Below are positions 41,507 to 49,888 of a stretch of 64,000 nucleotides of DNA, piece after piece. This DNA is from Cognatishimia sp. 1_MG-2023. Its GTDB lineage: Bacteria > Pseudomonadota > Alphaproteobacteria > Rhodobacterales > Rhodobacteraceae. Position 1 is the first letter of the stretch, and every line of letters begins with the position of its first letter. The position numbers were made by a program, and so were the translations under genes. The notes under the pieces were generated by a model, which saw only the letters and a list, made by a program, of their open reading frames with translations, was not told the DNA's origin and did no database searches. The DNA lies in assembly GCF_030548175.1 (NCBI RefSeq), contig NZ_JAUORX010000004.1:124001-188000 (forward strand), read 5' to 3'.

Positions 41507-42040
41507 TTAGCTGCAACGCTTGCTGGCATCATCAACAGCCGCCGTAAATCCAAGCAAAGAGAAGGTATCTTGGGTTTTGGTGCCACGGCCACTTTGACCA
41601 GTCAAAACCGCAGACTTACCGCGCTTCATCGCCGCGACGATTTTCGCGTCATCTTCCGGCTGCGGCCACGCCCATTCACCCTCTGTGAACAGATCATAGG
41701 ATTTATCGTCGATTTTCAAACCAACAGTCGAGCCAGATTTAAACGGATAACCGCCTGTAAAGGTCACCTGACCATTCACTTTCTGATCTGGACGGAAAAA
41801 CACCATCAACAGCGTCTGCGAACGGTTCACCGCAACAACGGCGCCATTCCGTGTGTTTAGGCTTTCTTTGAACGTACTCACAGCCCAGCATTCTTTCGGG
41901 CTAGGCTCTTCAAAAACGCTCCAGTCCGTTTTAGCTGCGACTTGGTTGGTGCTTTCTTGTGCGGAGGCAATGCCACCCACAAACGTCAACGCCGCTGCAA
42001 CAGTCCCCAGCACAGCCACGCGCAATTTCGTAATTCCCAT
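41507..42040 (-). CDS. IalB-like secreted protein
   Basis: The 177-residue protein starts at ATG 42040 with GGAGG upstream. It has a signal peptide (MGITKLRVAVLGTVAAALTFVGGIASA), then an invasion-associated locus B-type domain: DWSVFEEPSPKECWAVS, VAVNRSQTLLMVFFRP, and a C-terminal GRGTKTQDTFSLLGFTAAVDDASKRCS. Members are periplasmic proteins of unknown role, common in Rhodobacterales. It converges on the WYL regulator. Confidence 0.75.
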   Translation of the reverse strand: MGITKLRVAVLGTVAAALTFVGGIASAQESTNQVAAKTDWSVFEEPSPKECWAVSTFKESLNTRNGAVVAVNRSQTLLMVFFRPDQKVNGQVTFTGGYPFKSGSTVGLKIDDKSYDLFTEGEWAWPQPEDDAKIVAAMKRGKSAVLTGQSGRGTKTQDTFSLLGFTAAVDDASKRCS

Positions 42041-42206
42041 ATGTACAGCCTCCAAGCTGTGTCTTCCCTCAAATCCGCTGCCCACATTTTCCGTTGTCCG
42101 GTTTTTGATCGTGGGCATTTCTTTCTCGATTACACTACTTTACTCTGATTTTCATCATTGGTGAAAGCCCTGTTGGCACGAAATCGCCCATTATCTGAGA
42201 GTACAT

Positions 42207-43202
42207 ATGACACAACCTGTTCCAATGGTGGAAATCTGGCGCGGGCCGGTAGTGGAAAGCTTGCATACTGGACACGCGGTGGTCTGCAATGCCAACGGCG
42301 AGATTATTCACGCCTGGGGGAACCCAGACACCGTGGTATTGCCCCGCAGTTCAGCGAAAATGCTGCAGGCATTGCCGCTCATTGAAAGCGGCGCGGCGGA
42401 TGCTTTCGGCCTGTCGGATGAACAATTGGCGCTGTCTTGCGCCTCACACAATGGCGCATTGATCCACACTGACCGGGTTCAATCGTGGCTCGACACACTT
42501 GAACTATCCGACAACGATCTACGTTGCGGGCCGCAACCGCCACAGGACAGATCCGCAAAGCACGGCCTTATCCGCGCGCACACCACGCCGTGCCAGTATC
42601 ATAACAACTGCTCGGGCAAACACGCTGGTTTTTTGACACTAACCAAGCACTTAAAAGCCGGACCGGACTATCACACGATTGATCACCCAGTTCAAAAAGC
42701 TTGTTTGGCAGCCTTCAACGAAATGACACAAGAAACCAGCACGGGCTACGGAATTGACGGCTGTTCAGCACCCAACCATTCGGTTTCCGTGCATGGCATG
42801 GCCCGCGCAATGGCCTCTTTCGCAGCAGCAAACCCCGAAGGCACCACAAGGGAACGCGCAGCCGCTCGCTTACATCGTGCAATGGCGCGCTATCCGGAAT
42901 TGGTTGCGGGTGAAGGTCGCGCGTGTACCTATTTGATGCGCGCTATGGATCATAAAGTGACAGTAAAAACCGGAGCCGAAGGGTTTTTCATCGCCATTCT
43001 GCCGGATCAAAAACTAGGCGTTGCGTTGAAAATCAAAGACGGCGCGACGCGCGCAGCTGAATGCGCCATCGCTGCAATCTTGGTAAAACTGGGTGCGCTT
43101 GATCCAAACCATCCTGATGCGCAGCGTTTCACAAACGCGCCAATCTTGAATTTTAATAAACTGACAACGGGCCATATGCGCCCGACAGTCGCGTTCGCAT
43201 AA
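42207..43202 (+). CDS. Asparaginase (PF06089 type)
   Basis: The 331-residue protein resembles the bacterial asparaginase II family of rhizobia and Roseobacters: VVLPRSSAKMLQALPLIESGAADAFGL, HNNCSGKHAGFLTL, GYGIDGCSAPNHSVSVHGMARAM and TGAEGFFIAILPDQKLGVALKIKDG. It hydrolyses L-asparagine to aspartate and ammonia, by family. Its stop codon lies in the A run of the hairpin that terminates the opposite gene. Confidence 0.85.
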   Translation: MTQPVPMVEIWRGPVVESLHTGHAVVCNANGEIIHAWGNPDTVVLPRSSAKMLQALPLIESGAADAFGLSDEQLALSCASHNGALIHTDRVQSWLDTLELSDNDLRCGPQPPQDRSAKHGLIRAHTTPCQYHNNCSGKHAGFLTLTKHLKAGPDYHTIDHPVQKACLAAFNEMTQETSTGYGIDGCSAPNHSVSVHGMARAMASFAAANPEGTTRERAAARLHRAMARYPELVAGEGRACTYLMRAMDHKVTVKTGAEGFFIAILPDQKLGVALKIKDGATRAAECAIAAILVKLGALDPNHPDAQRFTNAPILNFNKLTTGHMRPTVAFA

Positions 43203-43227
43203 AAAAGGGCGACCCGAAGGTCGCCCT
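43199..43227 (-). terminator. Terminator of the ArsR-SRPBCC-YCII operon
   Basis: On the minus strand AGGGCGACC pairs with GGTCGCCCT (9 bp, loop TTCG) followed by TTTTTTA. This is a textbook intrinsic terminator just past the YCII stop; it also falls at the end of the asparaginase gene. Confidence 0.85.
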
Positions 43228-43247
43228 ATTCAGTGCAATAGCCGCAC

Positions 43248-43559
43248 TTACATTTGCAATGCTTCGGCCACCTCGACGGTGCCGCCATCTTGTAGAATCG
43301 GGCAACCCTTTGCCAACTCAGTCGCAGCTTCGATGGAATCCGCTGTAACTAATGTGAAGCCAGACAGTGGATTAGAGCCACCGTTGTCTTCAACTCCGGA
43401 CGCAGTCACCGTTTTGGACATACCAACAGGTGCACCGCCGTCCGCGATAGCTGACCCCATCGTTTCATACCAAGACATCCAAGCCGCCATGACCTTTTGG
43501 CCTTCTTCCGGGGACTCTGGTTTACCACCGCCGTGATACGCAAAAATAAAGTTAGGCAT
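43248..43559 (-). CDS. YCII-related protein
   Basis: The 103-residue protein starts at ATG 43559 (MPNFIFAYHGGGKPESPEEGQKVMAAWMSWYETMG) with GGAG upstream. The YCII (YciI-like) fold is seen in GAPVGMSKTV, GSNPLSGFTLVTADSIEAATELAKGCPILQDGGTVEVAEA. Members are often beside SRPBCC and regulator genes; role unknown. It is the last gene of this three-gene operon, behind a palindrome. Confidence 0.8.
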   Translation of the reverse strand: MPNFIFAYHGGGKPESPEEGQKVMAAWMSWYETMGSAIADGGAPVGMSKTVTASGVEDNGGSNPLSGFTLVTADSIEAATELAKGCPILQDGGTVEVAEALQM

Positions 43560-43608
43560 GTTCATCTCCAATACTGATAATATTTACGGGCGCGCAGCCC
43601 TTAAGGGT

Positions 43609-43631
43609 CTGACAGGAGATACTCCTGTCAG
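43609..43631. promoter_or_regulatory. Palindrome between SRPBCC and YCII genes
   Basis: CTGACAGGAG-ATA-CTCCTGTCAG has perfect 10-bp arms and a 3-base loop. It lies 27 bases past the SRPBCC stop and 50 bases before YCII. It may be an internal operator with the CTGACA half-site, or an attenuator hairpin in the operon message. Confidence 0.45.
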
Positions 43632-43658
43632 GGATTTGCTTGGCATTTCGCCAAATTC

Positions 43659-44090
43659 TTAGTGCTCGAGAGCCTCAGCGATACTACGCAGTGCGCGTGT
43701 CCAACCCTGCTCGTGGCGGCTAGACACATCGTCATCGCCCAACTCACGGTGATCCACGATCAATCGCGCACCAGAGGATGTTTCCACGATCGTATACATC
43801 ACATGGCTTTCAGGACCACGATTGCCTTCTGGATCGTGCCACCCCCAAGTAAAGCCAACCGACTTCGGCGGGTTCACATGTGTCACTTGGCCAGACAGCT
43901 TCATCTCTGTGCCATCAGCCGAAATCATTTCAATGAACCACGGTCCCAGCGCTGAGAAATCCATCGCGTCAGCAGGAAATGTCATGCCTTCGTAGCCAAA
44001 CCACTTTAGCACGTTTTCGCGTTGCGTGACGAAATTATAGAGCCGTTCTGGGCTGACGTTGTATTCACGTTCCAACCTAATATCGGTCAA
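43659..44090 (-). CDS. SRPBCC/AHSA1-type protein
   Basis: The 143-residue protein has the START-like fold of the AHSA1 family: LEREYNVSPERLYNFVTQRENVLKWFG, WFIEMISADGTEMKLSGQVTHVNPPKSVGFTWGWHDPEGN, VDHRELGDDDVSSRHEQGWTRALRSIAEAL. Members bind small hydrophobic ligands or act in stress. It overlaps the arsR stop by 4 bases, so the two are coupled. Confidence 0.85.
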   Translation of the reverse strand: MTDIRLEREYNVSPERLYNFVTQRENVLKWFGYEGMTFPADAMDFSALGPWFIEMISADGTEMKLSGQVTHVNPPKSVGFTWGWHDPEGNRGPESHVMYTIVETSSGARLIVDHRELGDDDVSSRHEQGWTRALRSIAEALEH

Positions 44091-44410
44091 ATGTCCTCCT
44101 CGGCAGCTAGGGCTGCTTCTATTCTATCCAGACTCGCTTCCCAAAAAGAGCGGTGGTCCATCGTCCAATCCGCAACAACCCGCAGCGCCTCTGGGCGCAC
44201 AGTGTAGAACCGTTTTGTGCCTACAGCGCGTTGGTTCAAAAGCCCGGCTTCTCTTAACACCTTAAGGTGGCGAGAGATGGCTGGGCCGCTGATCGAAGAA
44301 TCAGACACCAAGTCACCTGCAGGCAATTCGCCCTCGGACATCAGTCTTTCAACAATGCCAAAGCGCGTTTCATCTGAAAGGGCCGCAAATACGGATCGCA
44401 AGTTGTTCAT
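44087..44410 (-). CDS. ArsR-family transcriptional regulator
   Basis: The 107-residue protein from ATG 44410 has the ArsR winged helix: LSDETRFGIVERLMSEGELPAGDLVSDSSISGPAISRHLKVLREAGLLNQRAVGTKRFYTVRPEAL. It lacks the metal-binding Cys motif of true ArsR, so it belongs to the SdpR-like group that sits with AHSA1 genes. It probably represses its own operon at the palindrome at 44417. Confidence 0.9.
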   Translation of the reverse strand: MNNLRSVFAALSDETRFGIVERLMSEGELPAGDLVSDSSISGPAISRHLKVLREAGLLNQRAVGTKRFYTVRPEALRVVADWTMDHRSFWEASLDRIEAALAAEEDI

Positions 44411-44416
44411 GAACAA

Positions 44417-44440
44417 TATTTAACACATTAGTTAAATATA
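44417..44440. promoter_or_regulatory. ArsR-type operator
   Basis: ATATTTAAC-ACATTA-GTTAAATAT has perfect 9-bp arms, immediately upstream of the arsR start (44410). AT-rich inverted repeats with TTAAC/GTTAA are typical of AHSA1-linked ArsR regulators. Confidence 0.6.
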
Positions 44441-44464
44441 AGAAAGAGATTTTTGTGGAGGCCG

Positions 44465-45346
44465 TTATACCTGTTGCTCCATCCACTTACGAAGCGCTTG
44501 GAGCGGTGGATAATTCGCCTTTGTTTCTGGCCAAACAAGGTAATAAGCACCACTCGTCACACGCTTTGCATTATCCAAGGCGATCAACTGATTGCGCTGC
44601 AATTCACCTTCCAGCAAAAACCGCGGCATTAAAGCGACGCCTAGTCCGCCAGCGGCTGCCTGCAGCATTGTAGCGAATTGATCAAACACCATTCCGGCTT
44701 TGAATTCGACAGGCACATCATTCTGCGCGAACCAACGACGCCAGGCGTTTGGGCGCGACTCTAGATGCAGCAACGGCATATCACGCAACATCGCGGGCTG
44801 GACTTGGCGACCCTTAGCCAAATGCTCTGACATCACCGGAACCAATTCTTCATCCAACAGATGCATTGTCTCAGTCCCGGCCCAATTGTCCCGGCCAAAA
44901 TGAATAGCCGCGTGAAACCGTTCACGAGAAAAATCAAACGGTTCTAGCCGTGTAGACAAATTCACCGTCACACCCGGGCTACCAGACAGAAAATCAGCAA
45001 GTCGCGGCGCCAACCAATGCGCGCCAAATGCTGGTAAGATTGCAAGGTTCAGCACGCCGCCATGTGGGTTAGAACGCAAATCAACAGTCGCGTTTGATAT
45101 TTGGGTCAGCCCTTCGCGAATACTTTCAGCGTAAGCCGCACCAACAGGCGTCAGCGTCAGCCGCTTCTTTTCCCGAAGGAATAATTTGTAATCCAGAAAA
45201 TCTTCGAGCTTTTGAAGCTGGCGGCTTACGGCCCCTTGCGTCAAATCCAATTGCTGCGCCGCCGCCGTGACCGACCCAGTCCGAGCCACTGCCTCAAATG
45301 CAGTTAACCAGCCCAATGGCGGAAGAGAACGGCGAGAGATTTGCAT
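44465..45346 (-). CDS. LysR-family regulator (GcvA/GcdR-like)
   Basis: The 293-residue protein has the LysR N-terminal winged helix (LGWLTAFEAVARTGSVTAAAQQLDLTQGAVSRQLQKLEDFLDYKLF) and a C-terminal periplasmic-binding-like effector domain. The HTH and length place it with the GcvA group. It diverges from the glutaryl-CoA dehydrogenase gene; in Pseudomonas the LysR regulator GcdR sits likewise and responds to glutarate. So it is likely the regulator of 45484-49888. Confidence 0.88.
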   Translation of the reverse strand: MQISRRSLPPLGWLTAFEAVARTGSVTAAAQQLDLTQGAVSRQLQKLEDFLDYKLFLREKKRLTLTPVGAAYAESIREGLTQISNATVDLRSNPHGGVLNLAILPAFGAHWLAPRLADFLSGSPGVTVNLSTRLEPFDFSRERFHAAIHFGRDNWAGTETMHLLDEELVPVMSEHLAKGRQVQPAMLRDMPLLHLESRPNAWRRWFAQNDVPVEFKAGMVFDQFATMLQAAAGGLGVALMPRFLLEGELQRNQLIALDNAKRVTSGAYYLVWPETKANYPPLQALRKWMEQQV

Positions 45347-45349
45347 AAC

Positions 45350-45454
45350 TTCATTCCAAATCGAAATGTTATCATTCCGATATATCGCTATTTTTTAGAA
45401 TTTCGCCACCCTAGAATATCAACAACCATGATTTTCATTTCGATTTGGCATGAA
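45350..45454. promoter_or_regulatory. Long-spaced inverted repeat between LysR and gcdH
   Basis: TTCATTCCAAATCGAAATG (45350-45368) and CATTTCGATTTGGCATGAA (45436-45454) are inverted copies matching at 18 of 19 bases, with 67 bases between them. Each lies near one gene start (the left one just before lysR, the right one 30 bases before gcdH). The centres are 86 bases apart, about eight helical turns. A LysR tetramer bridging both is possible. Confidence 0.55.
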
Positions 45455-45483
45455 ATTCACCCTTCTACACCACTGGACACCAA

Positions 45484-46692
45484 ATGCCCTTGAAAGCCAA
45501 AGACGCACCCGACCTGAATACATTCAAATGGGACGACCCGTTCCTACTGGAACAGCAACTCACTGACGAAGAACGCATGTTGCGCGACGGGGCTAACGCA
45601 TACGCCCAAGATAAACTTTTGCCGCGCGTCACGAATGCCTTTGAAACCGAACATACAGACCCAGAGATTTTCCGTGAAATGGGTGAGATGGGCCTATTGG
45701 GCGCAACGATCCCCGAAGAATACGGCGGATTAGGCGCGGGGTATGTGTCCTACGGATTAATCGCCCGCGAAGTAGAGCGGGTCGATTCCGGTTACCGCTC
45801 CATGATGTCGGTCCAAAGCTCGCTGGTGATGTACCCGATCTACGCCTATGGAACCGAAGAACAACGCCGCAAGTATCTGCCCAAACTGTCCTCTGGCGAG
45901 TGGATTGGCTGCTTTGGACTAACAGAGCCTGATGCAGGATCAGACCCCGGTAGTATGAAAACCACCGCCAAAAAGGTAGACGGCGGCTATGTGCTGAATG
46001 GTTCAAAAATGTGGATATCAAACGCGCCCATCGCTGACGTTTTTGTCGTTTGGGCGAAATCCGACGCACACGAAGGCAAAATTAAAGGCTTTGTTCTGGA
46101 CAAAGGTTTGGCTGGTCTATCCGCACCTAAAATTTCCAACAAAGCCAGTCTGCGCGCGTCGATTACGGGTGAAATCGTATTGGACAATGTTGAGGTTGGA
46201 GACGACGCCCTATTGCCGAATGTACAAGGGCTAAAGGGCCCTTTCGGTTGCCTGAACCGCGCGCGGTACGGCATCTCGTGGGGCGTTATGGGCGCAGCAG
46301 AGGCATGCTGGCAAGCATCCCGCCAATATGGCTTGGACCGCAAGCAATTCGGCAAACCGCTGGCCCAAACTCAACTTTTCCAACTGAAGTTGGCCAATAT
46401 GCAAACAGAAATCTCGCTTGGTTTGCAGGCAGCGCTTCGTGTTGGTCGCCTGATGGACGACGCGCAAGCGGCCCCAGAAATGATCTCGATGATCAAACGA
46501 AACAATTGTGGCAAAGCACTAGAAATCGCACGTCACGCACGAGACATGCATGGTGGTAACGGCATTTCCCTAGAATTCCATGTGATCCGCCACATGGTGA
46601 ATTTGGAAACTGTAAACACCTACGAAGGCACCCATGATGTCCATGCCCTGATCCTAGGGCGGGCGCAAACCGGTCTTCAGGCCTTTGTGTAA
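45484..46692 (+). CDS. gcdH: Glutaryl-CoA dehydrogenase-type acyl-CoA dehydrogenase
   Basis: This FAD enzyme oxidises and decarboxylates glutaryl-CoA to crotonyl-CoA. The 402 aa contain the GCDH hallmark [54 protein letters not shown], and the catalytic glutamate in [20 protein letters not shown]. Length and motifs are typical for GCDH of bacteria and mitochondria. It is preceded by the LysR pair and followed after 5 bases by an E1 fusion gene. Confidence 0.92.
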   Translation: MPLKAKDAPDLNTFKWDDPFLLEQQLTDEERMLRDGANAYAQDKLLPRVTNAFETEHTDPEIFREMGEMGLLGATIPEEYGGLGAGYVSYGLIAREVERVDSGYRSMMSVQSSLVMYPIYAYGTEEQRRKYLPKLSSGEWIGCFGLTEPDAGSDPGSMKTTAKKVDGGYVLNGSKMWISNAPIADVFVVWAKSDAHEGKIKGFVLDKGLAGLSAPKISNKASLRASITGEIVLDNVEVGDDALLPNVQGLKGPFGCLNRARYGISWGVMGAAEACWQASRQYGLDRKQFGKPLAQTQLFQLKLANMQTEISLGLQAALRVGRLMDDAQAAPEMISMIKRNNCGKALEIARHARDMHGGNGISLEFHVIRHMVNLETVNTYEGTHDVHALILGRAQTGLQAFV

Positions 46693-46697
46693 CGCAG

Positions 46698-48884
46698 ATG
46701 GTAGATCGCGCCGATATTGTCGACCAAGCCTTTCGCCAAAAAGTGGCGCAAGGTGATCTCCCCAATGGGGCGCCACCAACCGGCCCGCTGACAAACACCG
46801 AAGCGCTAGCGATCTTTCGGGCGCAGTGTCTTAGCCGAAATCTGGATCGCCGCTCGCGCAAAATGCAGGCCGCAGGACAGGGGTTTTACACAATCGGCAG
46901 TTCAGGGCACGAGGGCATGGCCGCCGTCGCCAGCGCATTGCGGCCAGACGATATGGCCTTTTTGCATTACCGCGACGGTGCCTTTCAAACGCGCCGCTCA
47001 ATGCAAGTTCCCGGCACAAGTGCTGCATGGGATATGCTGCTGTCCTTCGCCAGCTCAGCCGAAGACCCCATTTCCGGCGGGCGTCACAAGGTGCTCGGCT
47101 CCAAAGCTTTAATGATCCCACCACAAACATCGACAATTGCCAGCCATCTACCCAAAGCAGTGGGTGCTGCCTATTCCATAGGTCTCGCAAAACGTCATGC
47201 GCCAGAACACCAAGAGCTGAAAGACGACTGCCTTGTCATGTGCTCCTTTGGCGACGCATCGACAAACCATTCAACAGCCCAAGGCGCAATAAACACGGCC
47301 TGTTGGACGTCCTATCAATCTGTTCCATTGCCCCTATTGTTCGTCTGCGAGGACAATGGGATTGGAATTTCCACCCGCACACCGCGCGGCTGGATCGGGG
47401 CAAACTTCTCCGCCAAACCGGGGTTGAAATACCTGCAGGCCAATGGCCTAGATTTGTATGAAACCTACCGCGTCGCCCAAGAAGCCGCGGACTATGTACG
47501 CCACCAAAGAAAACCGGCGTTCCTACACATAAACACGGTGCGCCTCTACGGGCATGCAGGTTCCGATGTGCAGCAATCCTACCTACCCAAAGACGTGTTC
47601 GAAGGTTGGGAAGCACAGGACCCCCTGCTGCACAGCGCGAGGTTGCTGATTGAGCAAGGCGTTGCCTCCGCTGACGACATCTTAGCGATCTACTCTGAAA
47701 CCGAAGCGCAATGCGCACGCGTGGCGGAACAAGTAATTACCCGCCCGCGACTAAAGACAGCAAACGACGTGATGGCCAGTATCATCCCGCCAAAGCGCAG
47801 CTGCTTGCCAAAGAATGGCCCATGCGCGCAGGCGCGTGTGGAGGTGTTTGGCTCTGACCTAAAACAAATGAACACACCCCAGCCCATGTCACGCATCCTA
47901 AACTGGGCGCTGACTGACCTAATGCTTGAACATGACGAAATCACCCTGATGGGCGAAGACGTTGGTCGCAAAGGAGGCGTGTATGGGGTTACCCAAAAGC
48001 TGACGGATCGGTTCGGCCCAGACCGAATGATTGACACCTTGCTGGATGAACAATCCATTTTGGGAATGGCAATTGGGCTGGGCCACAATGGCTTTTTGCC
48101 GATGCCAGAAATCCAATTTCTCGCCTATCTGCACAATGCAGAGGATCAGCTACGGGGCGAAGCGGCCACTTTGCCATTTTTCTCAAACGGTCAGTTCACC
48201 AACCCAATGGTCCTGCGCATCGCGGGACTAGGGTACCAAAAAGGGTTCGGTGGTCATTTTCACAATGACAACTCACTCGGCGTTCTTCGGGACATTCCAG
48301 GCATCATTCTAGCCGTCCCGTCACGTGGTGACGACGCCGCCAAAATGCTGCGTGAATGCGTTCGTCTTGCCCGCGAAGAACAGCGTGTTGTGGTTTTTGT
48401 AGAGCCTATCGCACTCTACCCAATGCGTGACCTGCACGAGGAAAAAGACAGTGGCTGGATGACCACTTACCCCACACCAGATGAACGCATTTCGCTTGGC
48501 GATGTTGGCTGCGACGGGGACGGGCCGCTTGCCATCGTGACCTATGGCAATGGTCGCTACCTAAGCACGCAGGCTCAGAAAACATTGCAGGCAGAAGGCA
48601 TCCATATCCGGATCATTGATCTACGTTGGTTGGCCCCACTACCCGTCGAAAGCTTGGTGAACGCCTTAGGGGGTGCAGAAAAAGTGCTGATCGTCGATGA
48701 ATGCCGCCATTCTGGAAACGTATCAGAGGCGTTGATGGCCCTGCTGCACGAAGAGACCGACCTGCCACATAGCCGGATCACCGCGACGGACAGCTTTATC
48801 GCGACAGGTCCGGCCTATGCCGCCACGATGCCATCCGCTGAAAGCATCACAGAAGCGGCCCGAACTCTTTGGATTACCCCATGA
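46698..48884 (+). CDS. Fused 2-oxoacid dehydrogenase E1 alpha-beta subunit
   Basis: The 728-residue protein joins an E1 alpha half (about 1-380) to an E1 beta half (about 395-728). The ThDP motif in the alpha part is CSFGDASTNHSTAQGAIN followed by CEDNGIGIST. The beta part has LMGEDVGRKGGVYGVTQKLTDRFG and EPIALYPMRDLHEEK. Such fusions occur among bacterial BCKDH/2-oxoacid E1 enzymes. No E2 or E3 gene lies nearby. Beside glutaryl-CoA dehydrogenase, 2-oxoadipate is a reasonable substrate, but this is inferred only. Confidence 0.85.
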   Translation: MVDRADIVDQAFRQKVAQGDLPNGAPPTGPLTNTEALAIFRAQCLSRNLDRRSRKMQAAGQGFYTIGSSGHEGMAAVASALRPDDMAFLHYRDGAFQTRRSMQVPGTSAAWDMLLSFASSAEDPISGGRHKVLGSKALMIPPQTSTIASHLPKAVGAAYSIGLAKRHAPEHQELKDDCLVMCSFGDASTNHSTAQGAINTACWTSYQSVPLPLLFVCEDNGIGISTRTPRGWIGANFSAKPGLKYLQANGLDLYETYRVAQEAADYVRHQRKPAFLHINTVRLYGHAGSDVQQSYLPKDVFEGWEAQDPLLHSARLLIEQGVASADDILAIYSETEAQCARVAEQVITRPRLKTANDVMASIIPPKRSCLPKNGPCAQARVEVFGSDLKQMNTPQPMSRILNWALTDLMLEHDEITLMGEDVGRKGGVYGVTQKLTDRFGPDRMIDTLLDEQSILGMAIGLGHNGFLPMPEIQFLAYLHNAEDQLRGEAATLPFFSNGQFTNPMVLRIAGLGYQKGFGGHFHNDNSLGVLRDIPGIILAVPSRGDDAAKMLRECVRLAREEQRVVVFVEPIALYPMRDLHEEKDSGWMTTYPTPDERISLGDVGCDGDGPLAIVTYGNGRYLSTQAQKTLQAEGIHIRIIDLRWLAPLPVESLVNALGGAEKVLIVDECRHSGNVSEALMALLHEETDLPHSRITATDSFIATGPAYAATMPSAESITEAARTLWITP

Positions 48885-49888
48885 AACAAACCGCCGTTGT
48901 CATCGCGCCGGGGCGCGGAACCTATAATAAGGCTGACCTTGGTTACCTAGGCAAACACGGCGCGCAAACCGGTCTGATCGCGGAATTTGATGCGTATCGG
49001 TCGACGCTAGGTCAGCCCACGCTCACCGAACTCAACCAAGCAGATCGTTTTTCAGCTGCCATTCATACACGCGGCGATAATGCGAGCGCGCTAATCTATG
49101 GCTGTGCCTACACGGATTTTCTTTCGATCGACCAAGATCGCTACGAAATTGTCGGAGTGACTGGCAACTCTATGGGCTGGTACATCGCCCTCGCCTGCGC
49201 TGGCGCACTTGAGTCGATGAACGGCCTAGAGGTGGTGAATACCATGGGCACTTTGATGCAAGAGCAGTTGATCGGTGGCCAAATCATCTACCCCTATACC
49301 GATGCTAATTGGATTGAGAAACCCGGGCAAAAAGCCCAGCTCCTCGACCTTTGCCAATCCATCTCAAGCAAGCCGAACCACTTTTTAACGCTTTCAATCG
49401 ACCTTGGCGGGTTGCTTGTATTGGCTGGGAATGAAAACGGATTAAGTGCCTTTGAAATCAGCGTACCCAAAGTGCAAGAACGCTTCCCGATGCGCCTGCC
49501 AAACCATGCGGGTTTTCATAGCGAATTGCAGGCACCCGTCGCCGCATTAGGGCAAAAAGCGCTGGAACAGTCTCTGTTTCAGCAACCCACACTCCCCTTA
49601 ATCGATGGGCGCGGGGCGGTTTGGTATCCGCATGAAAACGACCTTGTGGATTTGTATGACTACACCCTTGGGCATCAAGTGACACAACCCTATGACTTTG
49701 CCGCAGCCATTCGCATGGCGGCCCAAGAACTCTGCCCAGATGTGTTCATCATCCTTGGTCCCGGCAACACGCTCAGCGGTTCTGTTGCACAATCGTTGAT
49801 CCGATGCGGGTGGCACGGGTGGACCGATAAATCCAGCTTTCAAACAGCCCAAAAGACCGCACCCAATGTGATTGCGATGGGTGGTTAA
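48881..49888 (+). CDS. FabD-like acyl carrier/CoA acyltransferase
   Basis: The 335-residue protein starts at ATG 48881, overlapping the E1 stop as ATGA. It has the acyltransferase fold of malonyl-CoA:ACP transacylase: nucleophile Ser in GNSMGWYIALACAGAL and His in LPNHAGFHSELQAP. No ACP gene is beside it. The 2-oxoacid/acyltransferase pairing might replace the CoA-transferase that follows gcdH in pseudomonads; this is a guess. It overlaps convergent pncB by 4 bases. Confidence 0.75.
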   Translation: MKQTAVVIAPGRGTYNKADLGYLGKHGAQTGLIAEFDAYRSTLGQPTLTELNQADRFSAAIHTRGDNASALIYGCAYTDFLSIDQDRYEIVGVTGNSMGWYIALACAGALESMNGLEVVNTMGTLMQEQLIGGQIIYPYTDANWIEKPGQKAQLLDLCQSISSKPNHFLTLSIDLGGLLVLAGNENGLSAFEISVPKVQERFPMRLPNHAGFHSELQAPVAALGQKALEQSLFQQPTLPLIDGRGAVWYPHENDLVDLYDYTLGHQVTQPYDFAAAIRMAAQELCPDVFIILGPGNTLSGSVAQSLIRCGWHGWTDKSSFQTAQKTAPNVIAMGG

